Part shown: positions 1 to 7,020 of the stretch, in pieces
How the letters are laid out: each line of letters starts with the position of its first letter
How positions within the stretch are numbered: position 1 is the stretch's first letter
Assembly (NCBI GenBank): GCA_003162595.1
Contig: PMNJ01000339.1
Location: forward strand, 1 to 12,463
Direction: 5' to 3'
DNA: 12,463 nucleotides
DNA from: Bacteroidales bacterium
Lineage (GTDB): Bacteria; Bacteroidota; Bacteroidia; Bacteroidales; VadinHA17
Position numbers and translations under genes: made by a program
Notes under the pieces: model-generated
What the model saw: only the letters and a program-made list of their open reading frames with translations
The model's database searches: none
Told to the model about the DNA's origin: nothing

Positions 1-1262
1 TCATTTTTACTCGGTCTGGCGTTCCTGAATACAACACAAGCTGCCACTGGATTTGTACCCATTATATTTGAATTGTCGAAACATTCAATGTGAACCGGCA
101 AAACAGGCATATGAAGATCATTTTTTAATTTTTCCAGGTTTTTCCCCGTACGAACCTGTGGGGAGTGTTCCATTCTTTTCTTCTTTTGTTCCAGTTTATA
201 GTAGATAGCATTACGTTCAGCCAGTTCCAGAAGTTTCTGTTTTTCACCTGCTTTAGGCACAGTATATTTAACCTTTTCCAGAAGAAGATCAGGTTTGAAG
301 GGCAATATTATTTCAGGTGAATCGCTTAAAAGTCTTTGTCTGATTTCTGTGATGGCAAATCCAAGAATAGATTCTTTTTCTTCATTGATCCTTATCTTAA
401 GTTCGACTGTAAGCGCTTGTATAACAGCTCCTTGTACTACTTTTAAGTAGTTTACATAAGCGTTGTCTGACTCCTGCGTAAAGGCGAATACATCTACATT
501 CCTGATCGTGTTGCTTACAACTATTGACCTGCTTCTGAATCTTGAAAGTACATCAATCTTTTCCTTCACAGACTGGGCCTCTTCAAAGCGAAGCTCTTCC
601 GAATATTTTACCATTGTCCTTTTCAGATGGTCTATTACAGATGAAATATTCCCTTTTAGAATATCTCTTATCTGATCTATACTCTCAAGGTAATCACTTT
701 CCGACTGTTTACCCACGCATGGTGCCTTACAATTTCCAAGATGGTATTCGAGACATACCTTAAATTTTCCAGCTTCAATATTGGATTTTGTCAGGTTGTG
801 GGTACATGTCCTTAACTTATATAATTGCTTAATAAAGCTTATAAGTGTTTTAACCATAAGTGCGGATGTATAGGGACCAAAATAAGCTGATCCGTCCCTT
901 ACAGGATTTCGCGTGCTGAAGACTCTTGGAAATGGTTCATTTTTTACACATATCCAGGGAAAGGTTTTATCATCTTTGAGTAGTATATTATATCTGGGCT
1001 GGTGCTTTTTGATCAGGTTGTTCTCAAGTAAAAGAGCATCTGATTCATTATCAACAACAATATGCTTAATATCAGATGTCTTTCTCAGAAGAGCTACTGT
1101 TTTTCCTGACTGATTTTTCGAAAAGTATGAGGTTACCCTCTTTTTCAGGTTTTTAGCTTTACCTACATATATTACTACTCCGGCAGAATCAATAAACTGA
1201 TAGACTCCAGGATTATCGGGAATCAGAGACAGGATTGATTTAAATTTTGCCTCGGCTGACAT
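1..1262 (-). CDS. uvrC: UvrABC excinuclease subunit C, N-terminal 420 codons (3' end outside window)
   Basis: UvrC makes both incisions around a DNA lesion in nucleotide excision repair, acting in the cytoplasm on the UvrB-DNA complex. Read from an ATG at 1262, the protein opens with a GIY-YIG nuclease domain: PGVYQF (Y21), VIYVGKAKNL (Y32), R42 and the metal-binding glutamate E80 in ALLLENNLIK. Four cysteines follow (C153, C170, C178, C182, ending in GNCKAPC), at the spacing reported to hold an iron-sulfur cluster in E. coli UvrC. A UVR motif that contacts UvrB lies at about residues 207-240 (KRTMVKYSEELRFEEA). The RNase H-like nuclease domain begins at ECFDNSNIMGTNPVA, where D396 corresponds to the first catalytic Asp. 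About 190 residues, with the remaining catalytic residues, lie beyond the left edge. The frame is open to base 1. Its start lies 153 bases downstream of the ade stop, across a structured repeat. The family call is secure. Confidence 0.97.
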   Translation of the reverse strand, partial: MSAEAKFKSILSLIPDNPGVYQFIDSAGVVIYVGKAKNLKKRVTSYFSKNQSGKTVALLRKTSDIKHIVVDNESDALLLENNLIKKHQPRYNILLKDDKTFPWICVKNEPFPRVFSTRNPVRDGSAYFGPYTSALMVKTLISFIKQLYKLRTCTHNLTKSNIEAGKFKVCLEYHLGNCKAPCVGKQSESDYLESIDQIRDILKGNISSVIDHLKRTMVKYSEELRFEEAQSVKEKIDVLSRFRSRSIVVSNTIRNVDVFAFTQESDNAYVNYLKVVQGAVIQALTVELKIRINEEKESILGFAITEIRQRLLSDSPEIILPFKPDLLLEKVKYTVPKAGEKQKLLELAERNAIYYKLEQKKKRMEHSPQVRTGKNLEKLKNDLHMPVLPVHIECFDNSNIMGTNPVAACVVFRNARPSKN

Positions 1263-1310
1263 AGGTGTTGAATAAATTTGTGGTAAAGATAATGTTTGTC
1301 TGCATTTGGT

Positions 1311-1393
1311 GCACACCCTCACTCTTCAGGCGGTGGACACTACCACCAAGTGGGGAGAAGCCTTCCGCCAGCAACTGGCGTAAGGCAGAGGGG
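1311..1393. repeat. GC-rich nested inverted repeats (REP/MITE-like or structured RNA)
   Basis: This block lies in the 153-base gap between the ade stop and the uvrC start. By my count 52 of its 83 bases are G or C, far above its AT-rich flanks. It holds two hairpins. The first has 12-base arms GCCTTCCGCCAG (1360-1371) and CTGGCGTAAGGC (1375-1386), one mismatch and a CAA loop. The second has GGTGG (1332-1336) and CCACC (1343-1347) around a six-base loop, and can be extended by CACT/AGTG (1320-1323 with 1349-1352) and CCC/GGG (1316-1318 with 1353-1355). CCCTC (1316-1320) can alternatively pair with GAGGG (1388-1392) and close the whole block. It could be a REP or MITE copy, or an RNA structure ending ade transcription or leading uvrC. 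It is not a classical terminator on the minus strand, because no T-run follows the stem. Its identity is not established; the pairing is directly visible. Confidence 0.6.
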
Positions 1394-1415
1394 TTTTAAG
1401 AATGTAATCAGATTC

Positions 1416-3035
1416 CTATTCAACAAACAACGATACCTGTTCGAATTTCTTAACATCAAATAATCCCTGATCGCCAATCTTCAGATCAGGTATAACCAGT
1501 AATGCCATAAATGACAACGTCATAAAAGGCGCTTTCATTTCACTTCCGAAGGAATTCACCAGCAGATTAAGTTTATCATAATCATGAGCTATCTCATCTA
1601 CTGAACGGGTGGTCATTATACCACCAATATTCAGTTTAAGTGATTCTCTGGTTTTTCCTGAGGACACAGCAAGGCCACCTTTCATTCTGACAATTTCATT
1701 TATTGAATTTACAATGTCACGATCATTTGTTCCAACTGATATTATATTATGACTGTCATGGGCTATTGAACTGGCAAATGCTCCCTGTTTTAATCCGAAT
1801 CCTTTAATAAATCCAACAGAAGGAGGAAAATCTTTATATCTGTCTTTAACAACTATTTTCAAAACATCGCTGCCAATATCAGGAGTTACATATTCCGATC
1901 CCCCTGAAGACCCATGGATCTCAGCTGTTACAAGCTCTCCCTCCTCTGCGACAATAATTCTTAAATCACTATATTTATTTTTAACCTTAATATCAGATTC
2001 ATTTACCTTACTGCAATTAAATTTATTTATAGGTCTTCCCTCCTGATATTTAAACAAAACCTTCCCGTTGGAAAATACTTTTTTCCCTCTGATCCATGTT
2101 TCCTGAACATTCATTTTGTCCAGACTATCCACTACAATGAAATCTGCAGAATCACCGGGACGAAGAAGTCCGGCATCCAGAGTATAATGCTCTGATGGAT
2201 TAACAGTGGCACTCCTGATAACATCGAATTCATTAAATCTATCTGCAATAAGCCCTGCAATTAATTTATTGATATGCCTTTTTTGCAGCATTTCAGGATG
2301 CAAATCATCACTGCACAACATAACCATATCAGGGTTCGTATTGAATAATGCTTTCAATGAATTAAGATTCTTTGCTGCACTTCCTTCTCTGATTAAAATT
2401 TTCATCCCAAGAGAAATCTTTTCCCTTGCTTCCTTAAGGCTGCTGCATTCGTGATCGGTAGATATCCCCGCTTTTATATATTTTTGTAAAGATTTCCCTG
2501 TCAACCCCGGTGCATGTCCATCAATTGGCTTACCCAATTCTTTTGCATAATTCAGCTTTTTTATTACCTCCGTGTCATCATGTATAACACCTGGAAAATT
2601 CATCATTTCAGACAGGTATTTTATTTCATGCATTTTCAGTAGTCTTCTTACTTCTGTATGATCCAGATTTGCACCATTGCTCTCATATATCGTTGCCGGG
2701 ACACATGATGGTGCTCCGAAGAAAAAATTAAGAGGTACCTTCTTTGCATCATTAATCATAAATTCAACACCCTTGATCCCCAGAACATTTGCAATCTCGT
2801 GTGGATCTGATACAACTCCACATGTACCGTGTTTCACTGCAGCCATAGCAAATGCACCGGGAGTAACCATTGAACTTTCAATATGTATATGAGAGTCGAT
2901 CAGACCTGGCATTATAAACACATTCGGAGCAGAATTCACTTTTTCAATATTTTCAATCTTTCCGTCCTTTATGCTTATACAAGCCTGATAAATATCCCCT
3001 GTATGAATATCTACCAACTTACCAGAGACTTTCAT
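1416..3035 (-). CDS. ade: Adenine deaminase
   Basis: Ade hydrolyses adenine to hypoxanthine and ammonia in purine salvage and is a cytoplasmic metal-dependent amidohydrolase. The 539-residue protein is close to the usual length for bacterial Ade. Visible signatures are the metal-binding DSHIHIESSM (H49, H51), an SEMMNFPGVI segment with E143, DGHAPGL (H174), TDHE (H195) and CSDD (D243). The C-terminal domain carries SSIAHDSHNIISVG and closes with the PDLKIGDQGLFDV stretch typical of Ade rather than of dihydroorotase or imidazolonepropionase relatives. The ATG at 3035 gives an N-terminus that begins the beta-sandwich directly. It lies 46 bases after the mnmG stop, and that gap contains the parS-like palindrome. 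No TAnnTTTG box is visible in the gap, so it is probably read through from mnmG. In several Bacteroidota the adenine gene I recall between mnmG and uvrC is apt; here it is ade. Confidence 0.95.
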   Translation of the reverse strand: MKVSGKLVDIHTGDIYQACISIKDGKIENIEKVNSAPNVFIMPGLIDSHIHIESSMVTPGAFAMAAVKHGTCGVVSDPHEIANVLGIKGVEFMINDAKKVPLNFFFGAPSCVPATIYESNGANLDHTEVRRLLKMHEIKYLSEMMNFPGVIHDDTEVIKKLNYAKELGKPIDGHAPGLTGKSLQKYIKAGISTDHECSSLKEAREKISLGMKILIREGSAAKNLNSLKALFNTNPDMVMLCSDDLHPEMLQKRHINKLIAGLIADRFNEFDVIRSATVNPSEHYTLDAGLLRPGDSADFIVVDSLDKMNVQETWIRGKKVFSNGKVLFKYQEGRPINKFNCSKVNESDIKVKNKYSDLRIIVAEEGELVTAEIHGSSGGSEYVTPDIGSDVLKIVVKDRYKDFPPSVGFIKGFGLKQGAFASSIAHDSHNIISVGTNDRDIVNSINEIVRMKGGLAVSSGKTRESLKLNIGGIMTTRSVDEIAHDYDKLNLLVNSFGSEMKAPFMTLSFMALLVIPDLKIGDQGLFDVKKFEQVSLFVE

Positions 3036-3057
3036 AAAAATAATTTTTATTTAATAA

Positions 3058-3085
3058 ATAATATGTTCCACGTGGAACATATTAT
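3058..3085. other. parS centromere-like site (28-bp perfect palindrome)
   Basis: The 16-mer TGTTCCACGTGGAACA at 3064-3079 is a perfect palindrome and matches the chromosomal parS consensus known from Bacillus and Pseudomonas, including the CACGTG centre and GTT/AAC arms. The symmetry runs six more bases on each side, giving 28 perfectly paired bases centred between 3071 and 3072. ParB (Spo0J) binds parS as a dimer, loads as a CTP-dependent clamp and spreads along flanking DNA to drive origin segregation. The site covers the mnmG stop codon (TAA at 3084-3082) and most of the gap to ade. A transcription terminator is a weaker reading: a perfect palindrome leaves no natural loop and the core is exactly the parS sequence. 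No second copy is seen in this window. The sequence match is direct; ParB binding is inferred. Confidence 0.88.
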
Positions 3086-4956
3086 CTTCCCAGATACATT
3101 AATAATATATTAATATCAGAAGGAGAAACTCCGCTGATTCTTCCTGCCTGACCAATACTTCCCGGCTTAATCCTGCTTAGTTTTTGTCTCCCTTCTGTTG
3201 AAATAGAAACTAATTCATTAAAGTCTATATCCTCAGGAATTCTTAAACTTTCAAGTCTTTTTATTTTATCAGCTATGATCTTTTCGCGCTGTATATATCC
3301 TTCATATTTAATCTTAATCTCCGCCGATTCACATATTTCTTTAAACCTATCCGAATTTACGAATTTAAGTTTCTCTCCACCTTTTATTACTTTAAGAAGT
3401 TTCTTTACTTCAACCTGCGGTCTGCTGGCAATTGTAATGGCTTTAACTTTCTGTGTAATTTTATTTGTCTTTACTTCTTCAAGAAATTCGTTAATATCTT
3501 CCGGACCAACGCTACTTTCCGCAAGAAAATCAATTATCTCTTTCATCATATTCTCCTTCTCTTCCAGAATATTTACTCTGTTAATTTTTGCAGTTCCTAA
3601 ATCAAAAGCTTTCCTGGTAAGTCTTTCATCTGCATTATCCTGCCGTAAAAGTATTCTGTATTCAGCTCTCGATGTAAACATCCTGTAAGGCTCATCAACC
3701 CCCTTTGTTACAAGATCATCAATCAAAACCCCTATATATGATTCTTCCCTTCCTAAAATAAAAGGATTATCTTTTCTAATTTTTAGTACAGAATTTATTC
3801 CCGCAATTAAACCCTGGGCAGCAGCTTCTTCATAACCTGTTGTTCCATTAATTTGCCCGGCGAAATACAAATTTTTTATAGCTTTCGTTTCTAATGTATG
3901 CGACAGTTGAGTTGGCTGAAAAAAATCGTACTCAATAGCATATCCTGGTCTGAACATTTCGACTTTTTCCAGTCCTTTTACTTTCCTCAGTGCTTTCAAC
4001 TGAACTTCCAAAGGCAAGCTGCTGGAAAAGCCATTCACATAATATTCAATAGTATCTTCTCCTTCTGGTTCTATAAATAGTTGATGTGAATTTCTTTCTT
4101 TAAAAGTAACAACCTTATCTTCTATACTCGGACAGTATCGCGGTCCCCGTCCCTTAATTCTACCTGTAAATAAGGGACTGAATTTAAATCCTTTTCTTAG
4201 TTCCTCATGAACATCTTCATTTGTATGAGTTACGAAACAACTTTTTTGACTCAATAAGTTTTTGTTCTCTATAAGGTAAGAAAAAGTTCTTCTATCATCA
4301 TCTCCTTTCTGTTCCGTCATAGCACTAAAATCAATTGACCTACCATCAATCCTTGCGCTTGTTCCTGTTTTCATTCTTTCAACAGAAAATCCAAACTCTT
4401 CAAGTTGTTCACTTAAACCTGTCGATGATTGCTCTCCTGATCTTCCGCCTTTCATTTTATTGAATCCTATATGCATCAAACCATTTAAGAAAGTTCCATT
4501 TGTGAGTATTACTCCTTTAGAAAAGAACCTTGTACCAAAAGATGTTTCCACACCTGCAACATTCATTCCATTAAGTATCAATGAAGTTGCCTGCTCCTGC
4601 CAGATAGAAAGGTTATCAGTCTTCTCAAGAATTTTTCTCCATTCTATTGTAAATCGCTGTCGATCACACTGCGCTCTCGGGCTCCACATTGCCGGGCCTT
4701 TTGACAGGTTAAGCATCCTGAATTGAATCATACTTCTGTCAGTCACAATTCCTGTCATTCCTCCCATTGCATCAATTTCCCTTACTATTTGTCCTTTTGC
4801 GATTCCACCTATTGCAGGATTACATGACATCTGAGCAAGTTTTGTCATATCCATTGTAATAAGTAATGTTCTGGCTCCCATCATTGCAGCAGTAAATGCA
4901 GCTTCACATCCTGCATGCCCACCCCCAACTACAATTATATCATATTCAAAATCCAT
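3082..4956 (-). CDS. mnmG: tRNA uridine-5-carboxymethylaminomethyl(34) synthesis enzyme MnmG (GidA)
   Basis: MnmG works with the GTPase MnmE to install the (carboxymethyl)aminomethyl group on wobble uridine 34 of certain tRNAs, using FAD, NADH and methylene-tetrahydrofolate. The 624-residue protein has the normal length. It opens with a Rossmann FAD motif, VVGGGHAGCEAA (G11-G16), then MSCNPAIGGIAKG with catalytic C45, and RGPRYCPSIEDK with the second conserved cysteine C275. It also has the FAGQINGTTGYEEAAAQG segment and the C-terminal MnmE/tRNA-binding helical domain ending in QAGRISGVSPSDINILLMYLGR. The ATG at 4956 sits four bases after the ybeY stop, consistent with co-transcription. The stop codon lies inside the parS-like palindrome. 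In many bacteria gidA lies near the origin and the parAB genes, which fits that site. I see no missing key residue. Confidence 0.98.
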   Translation of the reverse strand: MDFEYDIIVVGGGHAGCEAAFTAAMMGARTLLITMDMTKLAQMSCNPAIGGIAKGQIVREIDAMGGMTGIVTDRSMIQFRMLNLSKGPAMWSPRAQCDRQRFTIEWRKILEKTDNLSIWQEQATSLILNGMNVAGVETSFGTRFFSKGVILTNGTFLNGLMHIGFNKMKGGRSGEQSSTGLSEQLEEFGFSVERMKTGTSARIDGRSIDFSAMTEQKGDDDRRTFSYLIENKNLLSQKSCFVTHTNEDVHEELRKGFKFSPLFTGRIKGRGPRYCPSIEDKVVTFKERNSHQLFIEPEGEDTIEYYVNGFSSSLPLEVQLKALRKVKGLEKVEMFRPGYAIEYDFFQPTQLSHTLETKAIKNLYFAGQINGTTGYEEAAAQGLIAGINSVLKIRKDNPFILGREESYIGVLIDDLVTKGVDEPYRMFTSRAEYRILLRQDNADERLTRKAFDLGTAKINRVNILEEKENMMKEIIDFLAESSVGPEDINEFLEEVKTNKITQKVKAITIASRPQVEVKKLLKVIKGGEKLKFVNSDRFKEICESAEIKIKYEGYIQREKIIADKIKRLESLRIPEDIDFNELVSISTEGRQKLSRIKPGSIGQAGRISGVSPSDINILLMYLGR

Positions 4957-4960
4957 ATTC

Positions 4961-5380
4961 CTAATCTATACCTTTGCTTAACCAGAAATCTTCCATCTTT
5001 CTCATTTCATCCCTGCCGGATTCATTTGAATCATCAAATCCAACCAGATGCAAAACTCCATGAATCAGTACCCTCAATAACTCCTTTTCTAAACTAACTT
5101 TGTAGTTTATAGCATTTTCTTTAACTCTATCCAGGCTAATATAAATTTCCCCGTTTATTACATTATCCTCATTATAATTAAATGTAATAACATCAGTAAA
5201 GTAATCGTGTTCAAGAAACTCCAGATTAATTTCTATTAGATTTTTATCGTTAGTGATTATAAAATTAAGCCCCCCTGAAATCATTTCTTCTTTCCCGATG
5301 ACCTCTTTAACAATTTTTACGGCTTTTCTCCATCCCTTAAGCCTGAATTTTGTATCATCATAAAATATTCTGATGCTCAA
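4961..5380 (-). CDS. ybeY: Endoribonuclease YbeY, rRNA maturation and ribosome quality control
   Basis: YbeY is a small metal-dependent protein needed for 16S rRNA 3' maturation and ribosome quality control. The 139-residue product carries DVITFNY, GEIYISLDRVKENA and the metal motif HGVLHLVGFDD (H107, H111, D117). The third ligand, His in E. coli (HGTLHLLGYDH), is Asp here, as I recall for other Bacteroidota YbeY proteins. The start is a TTG at 5380: the frame has an in-frame stop five codons upstream and no ATG before residue 33, which lies within the conserved fold. The TTG overlaps the preceding gene's TGA as TTGA, a four-base overlap that suggests translational coupling. The mnmG start follows after four bases. 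The family is certain; the start is well supported by exclusion. Confidence 0.94.
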   Translation of the reverse strand: MSIRIFYDDTKFRLKGWRKAVKIVKEVIGKEEMISGGLNFIITNDKNLIEINLEFLEHDYFTDVITFNYNEDNVINGEIYISLDRVKENAINYKVSLEKELLRVLIHGVLHLVGFDDSNESGRDEMRKMEDFWLSKGID

Positions 5381-5781
5381 GATAAAATGTTCTTAAATGT
5401 CATTTTAACTGAATTTCCCTTTTTGCTGTATTCAATTTTATCGGCAAGATGTGACATAAGATAAATCCCTCGACCATTAAGAGCTTCTATGTTTTCCGGA
5501 GTTGTCGGATCGGGAACCGCTTCCGGTCTGAAGCCCGGACCTTCATCTGTAACTGTTATATTAAGTTCCTTACTTTTATAAGTAATCTCTATATTCACCA
5601 TTTTTTCAGGATTCGAATGGTTACCATGTAAAATTGCATTATTTACTGCTTCCATCGCACAGACCAGAATTTTACCATAATTATCCTGTGAAATTCCAAT
5701 TACTGCCGTAGTTTCATCAATTGCATTTTCTACAACTCTTAAATTTTCTACTTCTGATTCTATCCTGATTTTTTTATTCAT
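5377..5781 (-). CDS. Small HATPase-domain protein, anti-sigma factor/RsbW-like
   Basis: This 134-residue protein is a stand-alone GHKL ATPase domain of the serine-kinase/anti-sigma type. The N box EAVNNAILHGN (E44, N47, N48, H52), the G1 box DEGPGF (D79, G81, G83) and the G2 box NGRGIYLM (G103, G105) are intact, so ATP binding is expected. There is no sensor, membrane or histidine-phosphoacceptor region. RsbW/SpoIIAB relatives bind a sigma factor or phosphorylate a STAS anti-anti-sigma partner, but no such partner lies in this window, so the target is unknown. I chose the ATG at 5781. The frame stays open up to a TTG at 5838 immediately after the envC-like stop, which would add 19 residues without any recognisable domain. 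Its TGA overlaps the ybeY start. The family call is firm; the pathway is not. Confidence 0.86.
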   Translation of the reverse strand: MNKKIRIESEVENLRVVENAIDETTAVIGISQDNYGKILVCAMEAVNNAILHGNHSNPEKMVNIEITYKSKELNITVTDEGPGFRPEAVPDPTTPENIEALNGRGIYLMSHLADKIEYSKKGNSVKMTFKNILS

Positions 5782-5838
5782 AACTGTTTTAATGCCGTAC
5801 GTTATACTAAATTTTTGCACATTTGTTACACAAAGCAA

Positions 5839-7020
5839 TTAATTTTTTGCAATCCATGCTTCAGGATTAAGATAATCTTTCTCTTCACATATCATAAACT
5901 TCAAAATTGATTTATTTCCATTGTCCGTATCACAATAAACACTACCTATTTCCTCTTTCGTTTCAACTTTATCTCCGGTTTTAACTTTCAAATCTACTAT
6001 ATTTTGATAAACTGACAGGTATTTTCCATGCCTAATAATTACGATCATGTTGGCGCCTTGTACTGAAAATACCCGTGCAACTTCACCTTTAAAAATGCTT
6101 CTTACACTTGTTTTTCCTAAACTGGTAATCTCAATTCCTATATTATTCTCTGTTACATATTTTAATATCGGATGTTTTTGTATACCAAACTGACTTGTTA
6201 TTATTCCTCTTTCAACAGGCCATGGTAACCTTCCCTTATTTTCAGCAAAATTTTCTCCTATTAATTTTTGCTCAGGGGTACTGTCAGATTTTACTGTCTT
6301 TTTTCTTTCAGCCTCCATCATTTTTGAAATCTCCTTTTCAATTTTCTCTGCAATTCGTTGTTTTTCTTCAAGTTCCTTTTTTAATTGCCGTTCCTTTTTA
6401 CTTAAAGATTTTACAATTTCCTGCTTTCTTTCCTGCTCCGTCTGTAAAAGACTTTTTTGCACCTCTTCCCTTGTTTTTAAATCCGATATTCTTGAAAGAT
6501 CGTTTTGTAATCTTTCCTTTGTAGTCATTATCTCGTCTTTCAACTCCATTATTATTTCAGACTCTTTTCTTCTGAATTTAGTCACCTGCTGCAAGTATTT
6601 CAATCGTTTATAGCCCTGATTAAAATCCTTTGCTGATAAAATATAAACAAGCTCAGGATTTTGTTTTTGTGATTTATACGAATTAACTACGGCGCGTGCA
6701 TAATCCTTTCTCAAATCAACCAGATCACTTTCCATCATATCAATTGCGATAGTGTTTAATTCTATTCTATCCGTAAGTAAATTTATTTCGGAACGCATTC
6801 CCCTGATTATTGATTCTCTTAAATTAAGTTTATTCCCAATTATTTTCACTGCATTCATGCTTTCCTCCTTTTTCTTTGAAGTAGATTTCAGCATGTTATC
6901 GACATAGTTAATCTCATTCAGAGTTGCATTTCTTTTCTCCTCGAGTTCAGCTTTTGATTGAGCAAACAAACAGCTATTAATAACCCATAATAAAAAAACT
7001 GTAAGAATCAAATATTTCAT
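5839..7020 (-). CDS. EnvC-like murein hydrolase activator (degenerate LytM/M23 domain)
   Basis: The 393-residue protein starts with a signal peptide (MKYLILTVFLLWVINSCLFAQ, cleavage likely after FAQ), placing it in the periplasm. Residues about 22-250 are highly charged Lys/Glu-rich heptads forming a long coiled coil. Residues about 263-392 form a LytM/M23 fold (GIITSQFGIQKHP through LNPEAW). All three zinc ligands expected of an active M23 peptidase appear replaced: the HxxxD motif reads NIGIE (N293, E297) and the second HxH position reads LKF (K374). This is the EnvC/NlpD pattern, in which an inactive LytM domain activates N-acetylmuramyl-L-alanine amidases during cell separation. That role is inferred from the family; no amidase gene is in the window. 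The ATG at 7020 overlaps the previous TGA as ATGA. The stop is followed at once by the HATPase reading frame. Confidence 0.9.
   Translation of the reverse strand: MKYLILTVFLLWVINSCLFAQSKAELEEKRNATLNEINYVDNMLKSTSKKKEESMNAVKIIGNKLNLRESIIRGMRSEINLLTDRIELNTIAIDMMESDLVDLRKDYARAVVNSYKSQKQNPELVYILSAKDFNQGYKRLKYLQQVTKFRRKESEIIMELKDEIMTTKERLQNDLSRISDLKTREEVQKSLLQTEQERKQEIVKSLSKKERQLKKELEEKQRIAEKIEKEISKMMEAERKKTVKSDSTPEQKLIGENFAENKGRLPWPVERGIITSQFGIQKHPILKYVTENNIGIEITSLGKTSVRSIFKGEVARVFSVQGANMIVIIRHGKYLSVYQNIVDLKVKTGDKVETKEEIGSVYCDTDNGNKSILKFMICEEKDYLNPEAWIAKN

Noticed and set aside
1284..1291. TATCTTTA on the minus strand as a uvrC promoter
   Set aside because: It misses the final G of TAnnTTTG and has no TTG element at a suitable distance upstream.
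3058..3085. Palindrome as an intrinsic terminator of mnmG
   Set aside because: A loopless perfect palindrome with an exact parS core is better explained as a ParB site. The following minus-strand sequence is AU-rich, so some effect on transcript ends cannot be ruled out.
2883..3113. Plus-strand frame reading through the palindrome with the peptide FHVEH
   Set aside because: It overlaps ade and mnmG on the other strand, has no domain, and its only striking residues come from translating the parS-like site.
3275..3688. 137-codon plus-strand open frame within mnmG
   Set aside because: It is antisense to strongly conserved mnmG coding sequence, with no domain or start signal.
5782..5838. Longer HATPase protein from TTG at 5838
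   Set aside because: It would add 19 residues with no domain content; the ATG at 5781 starts just ahead of the first predicted strand. The longer form is not excluded, since other genes here use TTG.
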